A stretch of 64,000 nt of DNA from Ariolimax columbianus (taxonomy: Eukaryota; Mollusca; Gastropoda; Stylommatophora; Arionidae). The stretch covers positions 29,338,317 through 29,402,316 of the forward strand of contig JAVGWX010000011.1 in assembly GCA_036924085.1 (NCBI GenBank), given 5' to 3'. Under the pieces are notes generated by a model. The model was given only the letters and a program-made list of their open reading frames with translations, did no database searches and was not told the origin of the DNA. Position 1 is the stretch's first letter; every line of letters starts with the position of its first letter. Below, one piece after another: positions 10,901-21,706 of this stretch. Position numbers and translations under genes: made by a program.

Positions 10901-11936
10901 TAATTGAGATTTCCAAAAATGGGTTAATTGGTTGAAGGCTTTTGATGCCAAGGCGATTTGTAGCACGCACTATTTGCATCATTTTACTGCGAACATATTC
11001 CCAACTTCCTGTATCACTTGACCTTTGACCTGGTCATTAGTCCATATGAGTGTGAGATTTTTTTTGTTTTTTGTTTTGTTTTTTGTTGCTTAGATGTTTG
11101 CCTTACTAGTTTCTACTGGCCGAGGCGCGCCATTTTCCACCCCGGACCGTAGTCAATTGGGCGATATCAGGACGCATAAACCAGTGCTTGGATGCATATG
11201 TGCATCTGTATGTACCTATGCTAGGTTTGTGCGCCCTCAGAAGCTAGCCCAACCAAAGTGCAATGGAAGGGCTTTACCACGAGGGCGCGTGTGAAAGTCG
11301 TGCAAGGGTGTGACTGTAGGACAGAGTCAAATGAAACAGAGTGAGGTGAGAAGAGAGAGTAGGGGAAGAGTGGCCCCCGTTGTTGAGTGTGAGATTCACG
11401 CTTTTAGAAAGCTTTTAGAGATTCAAGCTTTATCTGTGAGACTATGCTACACCTTTAGTCTACCTTCTCCTGCTCTTCGTCTATATTATAATTCAGGAGT
11501 GCCAGATAATCTAACATCAAAAAACAACCGCACAAAGAAAATAGAAAATTTGTTTTCATGGGCACAGACAACTGTAGAATGTCGACATATTCCCCTAAGA
11601 AGTATTGTGACTAACTTCTTCTATCCTTTGTTACTTCCCTTATCCTTTACTGGTAGTCTTACTTCCCTTATTCCCAATATCATAATCTTCTTTCCATTAG
11701 TGCCGTTAGACGTCGTGGGGAGGTGAATTTTTCTTTTGTGGCCAGATGTGTCAGCGTAGTTGTTGTCATTCCGTATTTCTCTATCCACCCTTCCATCGTG
11801 TATCAATTCATATGTTCTGTTATGTTGAAACAAGGTGACGTTTCTTAGACTTTATAACAATTGGTAGTTTATTATATAAAATCACATACTAGTTTGTACA
11901 GTGAAAGGTTTAAATATATATATATATATATAAATG
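10901..11936. other. Stretch without a supported gene
   Basis: Contains a T/G-rich run near 11058-11090 and a short dinucleotide TA tract at 11915-11931. A 138-codon frame at 11310-11726 has no recognisable domain. About 60 bp near 11825-11885 (aaggtgacgtttcttagact...) resembles 50031-50090, marking a small dispersed repeat. Confidence 0.4.
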
Positions 11937-12009
11937 CACGAGGCGTGTTCAAATGAAACTGGACACAGTGGCTTTACTACAAATATATTAAAGGTATATC
12001 ATCTGGTGA

Positions 12010-14218
12010 GACAGAATCAAATAAAGCAATTGTTATAAAGAAAACATAAAACGGGGCTAGTTAGAAAAAGTCGACATAGGCATTCAGACACCCATTCCAC
12101 TGCTTTGGTTAGATGGCGGGAATCGTTCAAAATAAATGACTTTGGTTGCTCTTTGAACGATTTGGTCACCGAGCTCATGACGTCTGCATCGGAGTCGAAT
12201 CTTTGTCCATTCAGAAATTTATTTTTAAGGGTTAGAACAAATGGAAGTCACAAGGGGACATTACTGGACTGGCAGTACTTCCGACCTTTTCTGTGCTAAC
12301 GCTTTCTGAACAAAGTTCGCGACATGTGGACACGCAATGTTGTGTAACAGAATTATACCGTGCGAAAGCATGCCGGGTCGTTCATTCTTGATTGCTGTAT
12401 GCAGCTTCTCTAGTGTGTCATTGTAATGGATGACATTGATGTTCACGGCACGCTCTTTAAAGTCTACTAGCTCTAGTGTGTCATTGTAATGGATGACATT
12501 GATGTTCACGGCAGGCTCTTTCTACTAGCTCTAGTGTGTCATTGTAACGGATGACATTGATGTTCACGGCAGGCTCTTTAAAATCTACTAGCTCTAGTGT
12601 GTCATTGTAACGGATGACATTGATGTTCACGGCAGGCTATTTAAAGTCTACTAGCTCTAGTGTGTCATTGTTACGGATGGCATTGATGTTCACGGCAGGC
12701 TCTTTCTACTAGCTCTAGTGTGTCATTGTAACGGATGACATTGATGTTCACGGCAGACTCTTTAAAGTCTACTAACTCTAGTGTGTCATTGTAACGGATG
12801 ACATTGATGTTCACGGCAGGCTCTTTAAAGTCTACTAGCTCTAGTGTGTCATTGTAACGGATGACATTGATGTTCACGACAGGCTCTTTAAAGTCTACTA
12901 GCTCTAGTGTGTCATTGTAACGGATGACATTTATGTAAACGGCAGGCTCTTTAAAGTCTACTAGCTCTAGTTTGTCATTGTAACGGATGACATTGATGTT
13001 CACGGCAGGCTCTTTAAAGTCTACTAGCTCTAGTGTGTCATTGTAACGGATGACATTGATGTTCACGACAGGCTCTTTAAAGTCTACTACCTCTAGTGTG
13101 TCATTGTAACGGATGACATTGATGTTCACGAAAGACTCTTTAAAGTCAACTAGCTCTAGTGTCTCATTGTAACGGATGACATTGATGTTCACGACAGGCT
13201 CTTTAAAGTCTACTAGCTCTAGTGTGTCATTGTAACGGATGACATTGATGTTCACGACAGGCTCTTTAAAGTCTACTAGCTCTAGTGTGTCATTGTAACG
13301 GATGACATTGATGTTCACGAAAGACTCTTTAAAGTCAACTAGCTCTAGTGTGTCAATGTAACGGATGACATTGATGTTCACGACAGGCTCTTTAAAGTCT
13401 ACTAGCTCTAGTGTGTCATTGTAACGGATGACATTGATGTTCACGACAGGCTCTTTAAAGTCTACTAGCTCTAGTGTGTCATTGTAACGGATGACATTGA
13501 TGTTCACGAAAGACTCTTTAAAGTCAACTAGCTCTAGTGTGTCATTGTAACGGATGACATTGATGTTTACGGCAGGCTCTGTCTACTAGCTCTAGTCCCT
13601 CATGGTAATAAACCTTGCCAGCGCAAATGTGTGACTTGCATTTTTTTGGTTTCGGTGATCCGGTATATTTCCAATGCATGCTAGCGATTATGCAACCCTG
13701 CTCAAAGTGGTGTCATCACGATCCAACCCCTGTCACTATGCGCAAAACAAACGAATCGCACTACTCTTCGTATCGCAGTAAGTGGTTGAAACTCCATTCC
13801 GCGCGTTTTTCCTTATAGTGGTTGTCTACAACCGAGGCACCGATTCTGAACACAAGTTCCGATACTTCAAACTGTTGCTAACCACCATTTCAACTGTCCT
13901 TAGCGACACAGAGAGTTCTCCTGCTAGTGAACGTACGTTCCGGTGACGGTCAACCCAAATCCCCCATCAATTTTGGCGAAAGCATCTTCTGACGCAACAA
14001 TATGCGCCTGACCTGGTCTCGTAAGATCTTTTGTTTAACTCACGTCCTTCTTTGAACATCGTTGTCCAGTTCTTCGCTGTTGTCTTCGAAACACTTTTGT
14101 AACCATACAATGCCTGCATTATGCAATGAATGTCAACTGATCGACATCTTTCAGCTGTTAGAAACCGAATCACCTATCGCTGATCAACTCTGCACGGATT
14201 CCGTATCACACCCGCCAT
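12010..14218 (-). pseudogene. Mariner I transposase gene, disrupted
   Basis: Starting from MAGVIRNPCRVDQR at 14218, the minus strand reads VIRFLTAERCRSVDIH, NWTTMFKEGREL and GAYCCVRRCFRQN (decayed HTH region). After several shifts comes the catalytic region near 13640-13760 (IVTG plus HHFEQG, then MHWKYTGSPKPKKCK). The 63-bp array interrupts the gene exactly where INVIxYNDTLEKL is expected. Normal sequence resumes at 12310-12410 (HTAIKNERPGMLSHGIILLHN, with the second catalytic-Asp region, reading HN instead of HDN). There are in-frame stops (for example after VDQR) and shifts, so no functional product is expected. Confidence 0.8.
12410..13600 (-). repeat. 63-bp in-gene minisatellite, about 19 copies
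   Basis: The minus-strand unit encodes NINVIRYNDTLELVDFKE plus 3 residues (21 codons); several units are 58 bp because five bases (aaagt) are missing. One continuous frame of 278 codons crosses 12671-13507. The seed is the transposase segment reading NINVIHYNDTLEKL at the array's 3' edge. Units show variant blocks (cacgaaagactc / cacgacaggctc) that recur in a regular pattern around 13120-13510, suggesting multi-unit duplication. Confidence 0.9.
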
Positions 14219-14478
14219 GTTTTCAACTGTCTGCTACGGAAAATATGAGTCGGAGGATAATTACATTGTGCAAACTTGACGGTTGGTATGTGCTGTTTAC
14301 ATTAGAAGTGAAGTCATCATGCGCTATAACGTTATGTTCAATTGTTGCAGTTTGGTCCGGTTTCATTTGAACACGCATTGTATATATATATATATATAGT
14401 AGTTCATAGTGAATAGTGTCTCATATTATCTGATCGTACCACATTGCAAGAAAATACATTACTATCAAACGAATCTGG

Positions 14479-14808
14479 CCAAAAACGACGCCTATTACCA
14501 GTTGAACAGAAGAGAGCAGGTCGTTGTCTTCAGACTTCGCACTGGCCACAATAGACTGAGGTACCACCTATTCAACAAATTGAAGATAGGTGGCACCGAC
14601 GAATGCCCGTGCGGTACCGGTAAAATGACCGCTGAACATCTGCTGCAGAACTGCCCGACATTCGAGGATCAGAGAGAGCAGATGTGGCCATCACCAGTGG
14701 AACTGCAAGACAAGCTCTATGGCAGTGTCGACATCCTCAGGATGACCGCCGCTTTTTTCGAAAAAAATAATGGTTACTGTCTGACTGCGTACGCAGAAGA
14801 AGAAGAAG
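14479..14808 (+). mobile_element. 5'-truncated LINE (family N) tail
   Basis: This is the 3' end of the same LINE as 30791-33675. It encodes NRREQVVVFRLRTGHNRLRY, ECPCGTGKMTAEHLLQNCP and FFEK, then a (GAA)n tail. It is flanked by a 12-bp target duplication, aaacgaatctgg (14467-14478) and aaacgaagctgg (14809-14820). The paralogous segment at about 53900-53935 lacks the insertion and shows the empty site, which confirms the boundaries. Confidence 0.9.
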
Positions 14809-14820
14809 AAACGAAGCTGG

Positions 14821-16261
14821 GAAGATACCCGGACCTGTTGGAAGGGACCACAATGAAGGTACCTAAATGTACACCCAATCTATGCATAGAAACCAAAGGG
14901 ATGCGGACTATTTACACTACCAACATAATTATGCATGTTTTCATTTCAAAAAGGGTGTAAAGGTCAATTCTAGACTTGCAGAGACCAATAAAGGTGTTGA
15001 TACTGTCCAGCCTACCCAATAATAGCACGATCTACTGACGAGTGTTACCTTCTAACTCATAGCATGACATATTTACCTCTGCTACCAGGTCTATTGATAT
15101 GACTACTCGCAGGCTGGTCACATCTACCTTAAGATACATCGATGCTGACGTAAGAAAGCTAATAAAGGAGATGAAGAGAAATGTTAATTTACTCAGAGAA
15201 ACTCTAAAGGGGCCTATAAGTTCTCCGAAAGAAAAATATATCTGACCGCTACCGGGAGAACCCTTTTCTGAAACTCTTAGAGTCAGTAGACGGCACTTTA
15301 CTTCAATAGCGGCCTTTATTTTTTATAAAACACTTGAACTTTCAATGCATAAGTTCTTCCTATGAAACTTCTAATTTTCATTCAAATATTATTATTTAAT
15401 GATGTCACTATGCACCTCTTCTGGAGTTGTTTCTAACGACAATTATAGACAATTGTCCAGTTTGTGAACAGAACTTTCCAGAAGTTGATAACTTGATCTT
15501 TCGTCAATAACCTTTGAAATGTATTAGAAGATCATGTGTTCTGAACTTCGCCGAACAATTTTCTTTAATCAGATCTAAGTATATTACTTTACGAAGTACC
15601 ATTGTAACATTTTCATAACTAATTCTATATTGTCTAATTTCCATGGAGAGCTTACTCGATTTTGATCTTTGTTTTTATTATTTTCTTAACGTTCGTCAAA
15701 GTTTACAAGTCTTCTTTTGATGGAAGAATGGAATGTTTCAGGTCAGATAATTATGTGAAAACGGACTTGACCCGATTCATGTATACATCAGGAAATGATA
15801 TCAAAGGACAAATGATGTAACATATTATTGGCATTGTGAGAAGTATGTGTACTCTTTGCATGGTTAGCGGCAAGAGCTACTACTTGTTGATAAAAAAGGA
15901 AAACTTGATAATTATAAAAGCAATAAATGCACTTAGCTAGTACAACTGCCACTGAGCATCATTAAGAGTTTCTCGTCCAGTCAACAGATGACAGAGAAGG
16001 GGGAATTGATCGATTTGTTTATACGTCAGTAATAGATGGGAGTTCTGTTATCGCAAACAGGTGACATTGAATGTGAGAGGCTACAAAGTCAATGCACAAC
16101 AATGCGGGTCGCAGCGACGATCCCCGCCTCGATGGCTAAACTGCCATAACACATGGGAGAACTGCGTGAACGTGAGGTGCTGTATCGATCAGTTTGTTTT
16201 ACAAGATTCTGAATTACATGAATATGTTTTGTGTGAACTGAGGTTTGTTTCCTCCCACACA
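14821..16261. other. Paralogous segment, copy 1 (matches 53930-57814)
   Basis: Blocks in the same order as the 53.9-57.8 kb segment include gacctgtt..., aacataattatgcatgtttt, cttgcagagaccaata, ctgaccgctaccgggagaac, and actcttagagtcagtagacg. No gene is seen. Here the sequence that forms a 61-bp array in the other copy is present once (about 14975-15045). A microsatellite follows in both copies. Confidence 0.8.
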
Positions 16262-17352
16262 TGCATGTTTGTTTGTATGTATGTATGTATGTTTGTAAGT
16301 ATGTTTGTATGTATGTATGTATGTATGTCTCTATGTATGTATGTATGTATGTTTGTATGTATGTATGAAAGTATGTATGTTTGTATGTATGTGTGTATGT
16401 ATGTATGTATGTATGTGTGTATGTATGTATGTATGGATGTATGCATGTTTGTATTATATGTATGTATGTATGTATGTATGTATTTATGTATGTATGTATG
16501 TATGTATGTATGTATGTATGTATGTGTGTGCGTGCGTGAGTGAGTGCCTGCCAGCCAGCCTGCCTGCCTATCTGTCTGCCTGTCTGTTTGTCTGTCTGTC
16601 TGTATGTATGTCATATGTCTCTCTGTATGTATGTCTGTATGTATGTATGTATGTATGTATGTATGTATGTATGTATGTATGTATGTATGTATGTAGGTGT
16701 GTATGAATGTATGTGCGTGCGTGAGTGAGTGCCTGCCAGCCTGTCTGCCTATCTGTCTGCCTGTCTGTTTGTCTGTCTGTCAGTAAGTATGCATGTCTGT
16801 CTCTCTGTTTGTATGTATGTATGTATATATGTATGTATGTAGGTATTAATGTATGTATATATGTATTTATGTATGTATGCATGTATGTATATATGTGTTT
16901 ATGTATGAATGTATGTATGTATGTAGGTACGTATGTATAATGTATTTCTGTATGCAAGTATATACGTATTTGTGTATGTATGTATGTGCGAATGCTTATG
17001 CGTATGAATATGTGCATGCATCTAAATTTGAATGAATGTATATGTATATTTGTATGTATGAATGCATTTATACATGTATGTGTATATGTATGTATGTATG
17101 TATATATGTATGTATGTATGAATGTGTGTATGTATGTATGCATGTTAATATGTATATATGTATGTAGGTATGTATGTATGTCTCTATGTCTGACTGTATG
17201 TGTGGATTTCTGTGTATCTCTATATATGTGTGTGTCTATGTATGTTTGTATGTATGTATGTATGTGTGTATGTATGTTTGTATGTATGTATGTGTGCATA
17301 TATGTATGTGTGTTTGTGTGTGTTTGTGTATGTGTGTATGTATGTAGCGAAG
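16262..17352. repeat. (TATG)n microsatellite tract, about 1.1 kb
   Basis: Long runs of tatg interrupted by tgtc/tgcc and other variants. Two blocks (about 16525-16600 and 16710-16790) repeat the order cgtgcgtgagtgagtgcctg, then ccagcc..., then tgtctgcc, so part of the tract was duplicated. Cys/Tyr/Val- and His/Ile/Thr-rich open frames here are artefacts of the repeat. Confidence 0.95.
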
Positions 17353-17429
17353 GTTATTTATATACAAATATATATATATAAAGAGGTAATCATTTCAGAA
17401 GACTGGTTTCATTAGGATCGCTGATCGTT

Positions 17430-17621
17430 GTGAACCATATATTAGAAAAACAAGATGTTTTTTTCAGTTTGTTTAAGGGCAGGATTCTGTTAAAGTATAA
17501 CTCTCAAGAGTTTTTTGTTGTGTTTTATTCCGTTTATTTGTTTTATGTTTTTATGTTGATGATGTATGGCTTGATTACAAACTTTGGCACAATATGTGTT
17601 CTGATAAGTTATGTAATTTAG
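17430..17621 (+). pseudogene. Possible GPCR TM1 remnant
   Basis: A short hydrophobic frame contains GLITNFGTICVL, which has the same G...N spacing as TM1 of the two GPCRs here (GIVGNTINVIVL). It is followed by a stop and a weakly similar GLRECDVSL stretch in another frame. No further receptor sequence follows. This may be chance hydrophobic sequence. Confidence 0.2.
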
Positions 17622-18319
17622 TTGGCCTAAGAATGTGACGTTTCATTGGTATCTTCCCGATGAGTCCTATTCTAAAGAAGGCCACAGTAGAGATCCAACA
17701 AGTACAACAACCATGCACATATCTGTACCCATGAACCGCTTTCGCTTTTAGGAACAACAATGGTGACATTTAGGGTATTCCAACGATGTACTTGATTTGC
17801 ACACATTTTCTTTATTCATTTTGATCTCGATGTCCCGTTCTTCAGTGTTGTTGTGGGTCCCAACTTCTTCTCCAGCTGAACTTGTCTTGAGCTATGGAAG
17901 TCAGAGGGGAGGTTCGAACTGCCCCAGAGGCGTCTCGAATGTTGTTGGGAACATCAAGGGAGGGTGACTAACGTATTGGAGTTCTTCCCCGAGATCTCCT
18001 TTTACCTAGGGGGTACAAGATTTGCTGTCACCGTTCTCCATCGATTATCGTTCCGTCACAACTTGTGACCTGCCTATTTATGATTTGCCTTTCTGCATTG
18101 CTTATCGGATCATTCACTAAGGACAATCGAAGTATGTCGGATTTGTGGAGATTGTCCATTTGTTGATTGCGCCGTTCTAGAAAGAGAAGAGACACTCTCA
18201 ATGTGCCCTGTGATTTTGTTGAGTGTCTATGTCTCAGCACCTTAGCAATTTGCATAGAGGACAATGACATTTAAGAGATAGAGAGTGAGATATATATATA
18301 TATATGTACTCGTCGATAA
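17622..18319. other. Stretch without a supported gene
   Basis: The minus-strand frame at 18028-18270 (80 codons) has no recognisable domain. A short TA tract lies at 18291-18305. The last 20 bp (gtactcgtcgata) match the flank of the LINE fragment at 2986. Confidence 0.35.
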
Positions 18320-19052
18320 CCTCCAATCTCACCCCGCCAAGGATGACTTGACCTCCAATCTCACCCCGCCAAGGAAGACTGGACCCCCAATCTCACCAGG
18401 CTAAAGAAGACTTGACCTCCAATCTCACCCCACCAAGGAAGACTTGACCTCCAATGTCACCCTGCCAAAAAAGACTTGACCTCCAATCTCACCCCGCAAA
18501 AGAAGACTTGACCTCCAATCTTACCCAGCCAAGGAAGGCTGGACATCCAATCTCACCATGCCAAGGAAGACTTGACCTTCAATCTCACCCCGCCAAGGAA
18601 GACTTAACCTCCAATCTCACCCAGCCAAGGAAGGTTGGACCTCCAATGTCACCCCACCAAAGAAGGCCTGACCTCCAATCTCACCCCGCCAAGGAAGACT
18701 TAACCTCCAATCTCACCCAGCCAAGGAAGGCTGGACCTCCAATCTCACCCAGCCAAGGAAGGCTGGACCTCCAATCTCACCCCGCCAAGGAAGACTTGAC
18801 CTCCAATCTCACCTCGCCAAGGCAGACTGGATCTCCAATCTCATCCCGCCAAGGAAGACTTGACCTCCAATCTCACCCTGTCAAGGAAGGCTGGACATCC
18901 AATCTCACCATGCCAAGGAAGACTTAACCTTCAATCTCACCCCGCCAAGGAAGACTTGACCTCCAATCTCACCCCGCCAAGGAAGACTTGACCTCCAATG
19001 TCACCGCGCAAAGGAAGACTTGACCTCCAATCTCACCCTGTCAAGGAAGACT
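18320..19052. repeat. 32-bp minisatellite, about 23 copies
   Basis: The unit is cctccaatctcaccccgcca plus aggaagacttga. It lies directly beside LINE family X copy 2. The equivalent flank of copy 1 (2980-3030) has the matching sequence (atatctcaccccaccaaaga) only once. The 157-codon open frame at 18454-18927 is an artefact. Confidence 0.9.
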
Positions 19053-19055
19053 GGA

Positions 19056-19400
19056 TCACTACTGCCAAAACAATTCCCAAATACTTTGATCTTCCAGACG
19101 GTCATCTTCAGTTCAGCTTTCCTGGCTCACCATCGAGTAGCTACGTCGTTTAGCTGGCCTCTTCTGCTGAGTCTGTGATGAGAGCTATGTTGTCGCTAAA
19201 TCAGAGGTGATTTTAGGTATCTGCCCTCATTATGCAGGCCACACGTGTCCCAGCTGCATCGGCTGATATCTAATACCAAACATCACCAGAAGAGGTTGAG
19301 TGAGATAGGATCCCCGTGGCGGACCCGTTTTGAATTATTAGCATAATTGTACGTTGGAAAGAAGAAAAATGTTTTAGTGCAGTTTGTATAACTGATTGCA
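19056..19400 (-). pseudogene. LINE reverse transcriptase fragment (family X, copy 2)
   Basis: Minus-strand reading gives FSDNIALITDSAEEASQLND, a decayed RT motif C block. DNA similarity extends to copy 1 (2986-3350) and to copy 3 (62110-62363 and 63070-63175), including the block near 19350-19400 (cgttggaaag... gtgcagttt) also found beside copy 3. It is broken by stops and is only about 110 codons long. Confidence 0.7.
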
Positions 19401-19737
19401 AGATTTGTGAATGAACAAAGATCGTCATCTTTGTTCAACAGTGAACACCAGACGAATTGGGATTTTCCCCAACCGAAAGCTTTGCAAAATATGATCTACT
19501 CTAATGAGCAGGTTGAACCCCTAAATTGAAAAAAATAATCAAATAAGCCCTGGAATCATATCAAACTAGTGAATGATCATTAAGAATGATGTTTCCAGTA
19601 CAAAATACCATAGTTTGAGTGTATTTTGATGCTCATGTTTGAAAATTAGCAGTTTTTGCTAAAAAAAATCTGTAAAAAGTTGGTATAATAAATAACAAGA
19701 TTATTTGGTTACTATTTAACATTTTAATTTTAAAATT
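19401..19737. other. AT-rich stretch, nothing recognised
   Basis: No open frame, repeat or structured element stood out between the LINE fragment and the next array. Confidence 0.35.
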
Positions 19738-20452
19738 TCACTGGAAGTTACATATAGAGAATGAAACTTAACCGTCTACAGCCAGCTCTCACTGGAAGTT
19801 ACATATAGAGAATGAAACTTAACCGACTAAGGCCAGCTCTCACTGGAAGTTACATATAGAGAATGAAACTTAACCGTCTACAGCCAGCTCTCACTGGAAG
19901 TTACATATAGAGAATGAAACTTAACCGTCTACAGCCAGCTCTCAATGAAAGTTACATATAGAGAATGAAACTTAACCGACTACAGCCATCTCTCACTGGA
20001 AGTTACATATAGAGAATGAAACTTAACCGTCTACAGCCAGCTCTCACTGGAAGTTACATATAGAGAATGAAACTTAACCGTCTACAGCCAGCTCTCACTG
20101 GAAGTTACATATAGAGAATGAAACTTAACCGACTACAGCCAGCTCTCACTGGAAGTTACATATAGAGAATTAAACTTAACCGACTAAGGCCAGCTCTCAC
20201 TGGAAGTTACATATAGAGAACGAAACTTAACCGACTAAGGCCAGCTCTCACTGGAAGTTACATATAGAGAACGAAACTTAACCGACTAAGGCCAGCTCTC
20301 ACTGGAAGTTACATATAGAGAATGAAACTTAACTGACTACAGCCAGCTCTCACTGGAAGTTACATATAGAGAATGAAACTTAACCGTCTACAGCCAGCTC
20401 TCACTGGAAGTTACATATAGAGAACGAAACTTAACCGTCTACAGCCAGTTCT
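19738..20452. repeat. 51-bp minisatellite, 14 copies
   Basis: The unit is tcactggaagttacatatag plus agaatgaaacttaacc and gtctacagccagctc, exactly 51 bp in nearly all copies. The two main variants are gtctacagcc and gactaaggcc, with an aacgaaac sub-variant clustering in the second half. Confidence 0.95.
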
Positions 20453-20520
20453 CATCCTATCATATTAGCCATTTTAGCCCACCTATTGCTAGACGATAAT
20501 TGCAACTTCATATTTTAAGG

Positions 20521-20866
20521 GGTGTGGGTACAGCTCCCTACACCTTACATCAGGGGGAAGGGGGGTGTACAGCTCCCTACACGTTACATCAGGGGGAGGG
20601 GGGGTACAGCTTCATACACCTTACATCAGGGGGAGGGGGGTACATCTTCCTACACCTTACATCAGGGGGAGGGGTACAGTTCCCTACACCTTACATCAGG
20701 GGGAGGAGGGGGGTACAGCTCCCTATACCTTACATCAGGGGGAGGGGGAGGGGTACAGTTCCCTACACGTTACATCAGGGGGAGGGGGAGGGGTACAGCT
20801 TCATACACCTTACATCAGGGGGAGGGGGGGGGTACATCTTCCTACACCTTACATCAAAAGTTTTAG
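20521..20866. repeat. G-rich 38-45 bp minisatellite, about 9 copies
   Basis: Each unit has ggtacagctccctacacctt, then acatcaggggg, and a purine run of variable length (up to about a dozen G/A bases, mostly G). The changing G-run length shifts the frame and explains the open frames seen here. Consecutive G-runs could form quadruplexes on the plus strand. Confidence 0.9.
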
Positions 20867-20869
20867 TTA

Positions 20870-21699
20870 TCACTTTATCTCAATGTCAATGACTTTAGCT
20901 GGTGATGACATAATCAGTGCAGTGGCTATGCCATTTTTTGAAACAAATCCGCTTCGCTGCCATGTACCATCACACGAAACAGTGACATCTTCTCCTTGAC
21001 ATGCCTTGATTTCTGTAGCCGAAAGCTGCATGCTGTTTATGGCAATTGTTTTAGTAGCATGATGGATGCGAGCTTTGAAAATATTGCTTCTTCTTTCACT
21101 CACTAGAGGTGGTAAGTCCATCAGTCCTAAAACTCTTCTTTAACCTTCATAGTGGGTGCCAATGCAATACATAGAATACCGAAACCTAAGGTTTAGGTTT
21201 TCCAGACTCATTTTCAGAGATAGACTTTCTTTACAGTTTCTGCACTGTAATGAAATAACAGAGTGCAACCCATTGATAGTTTCTGAAACTTCAAAAATAT
21301 TGTTGCATTCAGTTCCATCTTCATTCATGAAACAGGATGGACAGAAAAATGTTTGCATGAAATTTAAAATTTGGTTGACATCAAACAAACGATACCCAAT
21401 TGGTCGAGTAGAATTATCAGAATCATCAGATCTTGTGGTATTCTGTATAGTGTTATTCAGTTTCTGATAAGGGGAAGATACTTTCGTTGTCTCAGTCAAC
21501 TCAGCGTCAGTGTGTACATTTGAGAAATCTGGTGTGACAGTCGTGACACTCTCTTCTGGTTTATGTGCATTAGTAAATCTATTACCATAGAATCTCCTTT
21601 TTCTGGTCGGCCAGTCCTACCTTTTTTCATCTTCACTGTTTCCATACCACAAAGTAATTGAATAAAGCTATATTCTGAATTACACCTGATCAATAACAC
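20870..21699 (-). pseudogene. Mutator-like transposase fragment
   Basis: The minus strand reads GYRLFDVNQILNFMQTFFCP and CRNCKESLSLK (a CxxC...CxxC module), FRYSMYCIGTHYEG, one in-frame TAA at about 21131, then RRVLGLMDLPPL. It continues through INSMQLSATEIKACQGED, VSCDGTWQRSGFVSKNG and AKVIDIEIK. The V(S)CDGTWQRRGF block followed by a KV.D.E block is the hallmark of a Mutator-like transposase domain found in many animal genomes. The frame is otherwise open between 21499 and 20870. A possible N-terminal extension (21496-21699) lies in a shifted frame. The gene is cut by the G-rich array downstream and by the LTR element at 21707 upstream. Confidence 0.7.
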
Positions 21700-21706
21700 A
21701 GACTAT

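Larger units (their letters stand above)
11937..14381 (-). mobile_element. Mariner element I with an internal minisatellite
   Basis: Terminal inverted repeats of about 27 bp bound the element: cacgaggcgtgttcaaatga at 11937 and its inverted counterpart ending tttgaacacgcattgta at 14355-14382. It is flanked by TA-rich sequence, as expected from TA-targeting mariners. At about 2.4 kb it is nearly twice the usual 1.3 kb, and the excess is the 12410-13600 array. The transposase gene runs on the minus strand and is broken (separate entry). The fold-back elements at 5558-6136 and 37755-38430 share its ends and N-terminal codons. Confidence 0.85.

Noticed and set aside
12671..13507. A 278-residue repetitive protein gene on the minus strand
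   Set aside because: It is an expansion of one transposase segment within a dead mariner, with no start context or flanking exons.
16061..17415. Long open frames rich in Cys/Tyr/Val or His/Ile/Thr
   Set aside because: They are translations of the TATG microsatellite, open in several frames and both strands.
18454..18927. A 157-residue repeat protein
   Set aside because: Read-through of the 32-bp minisatellite.
20500..20999. Three overlapping Gly/Tyr/His-rich frames
   Set aside because: Read-through of the G-rich array, open in all three plus frames.
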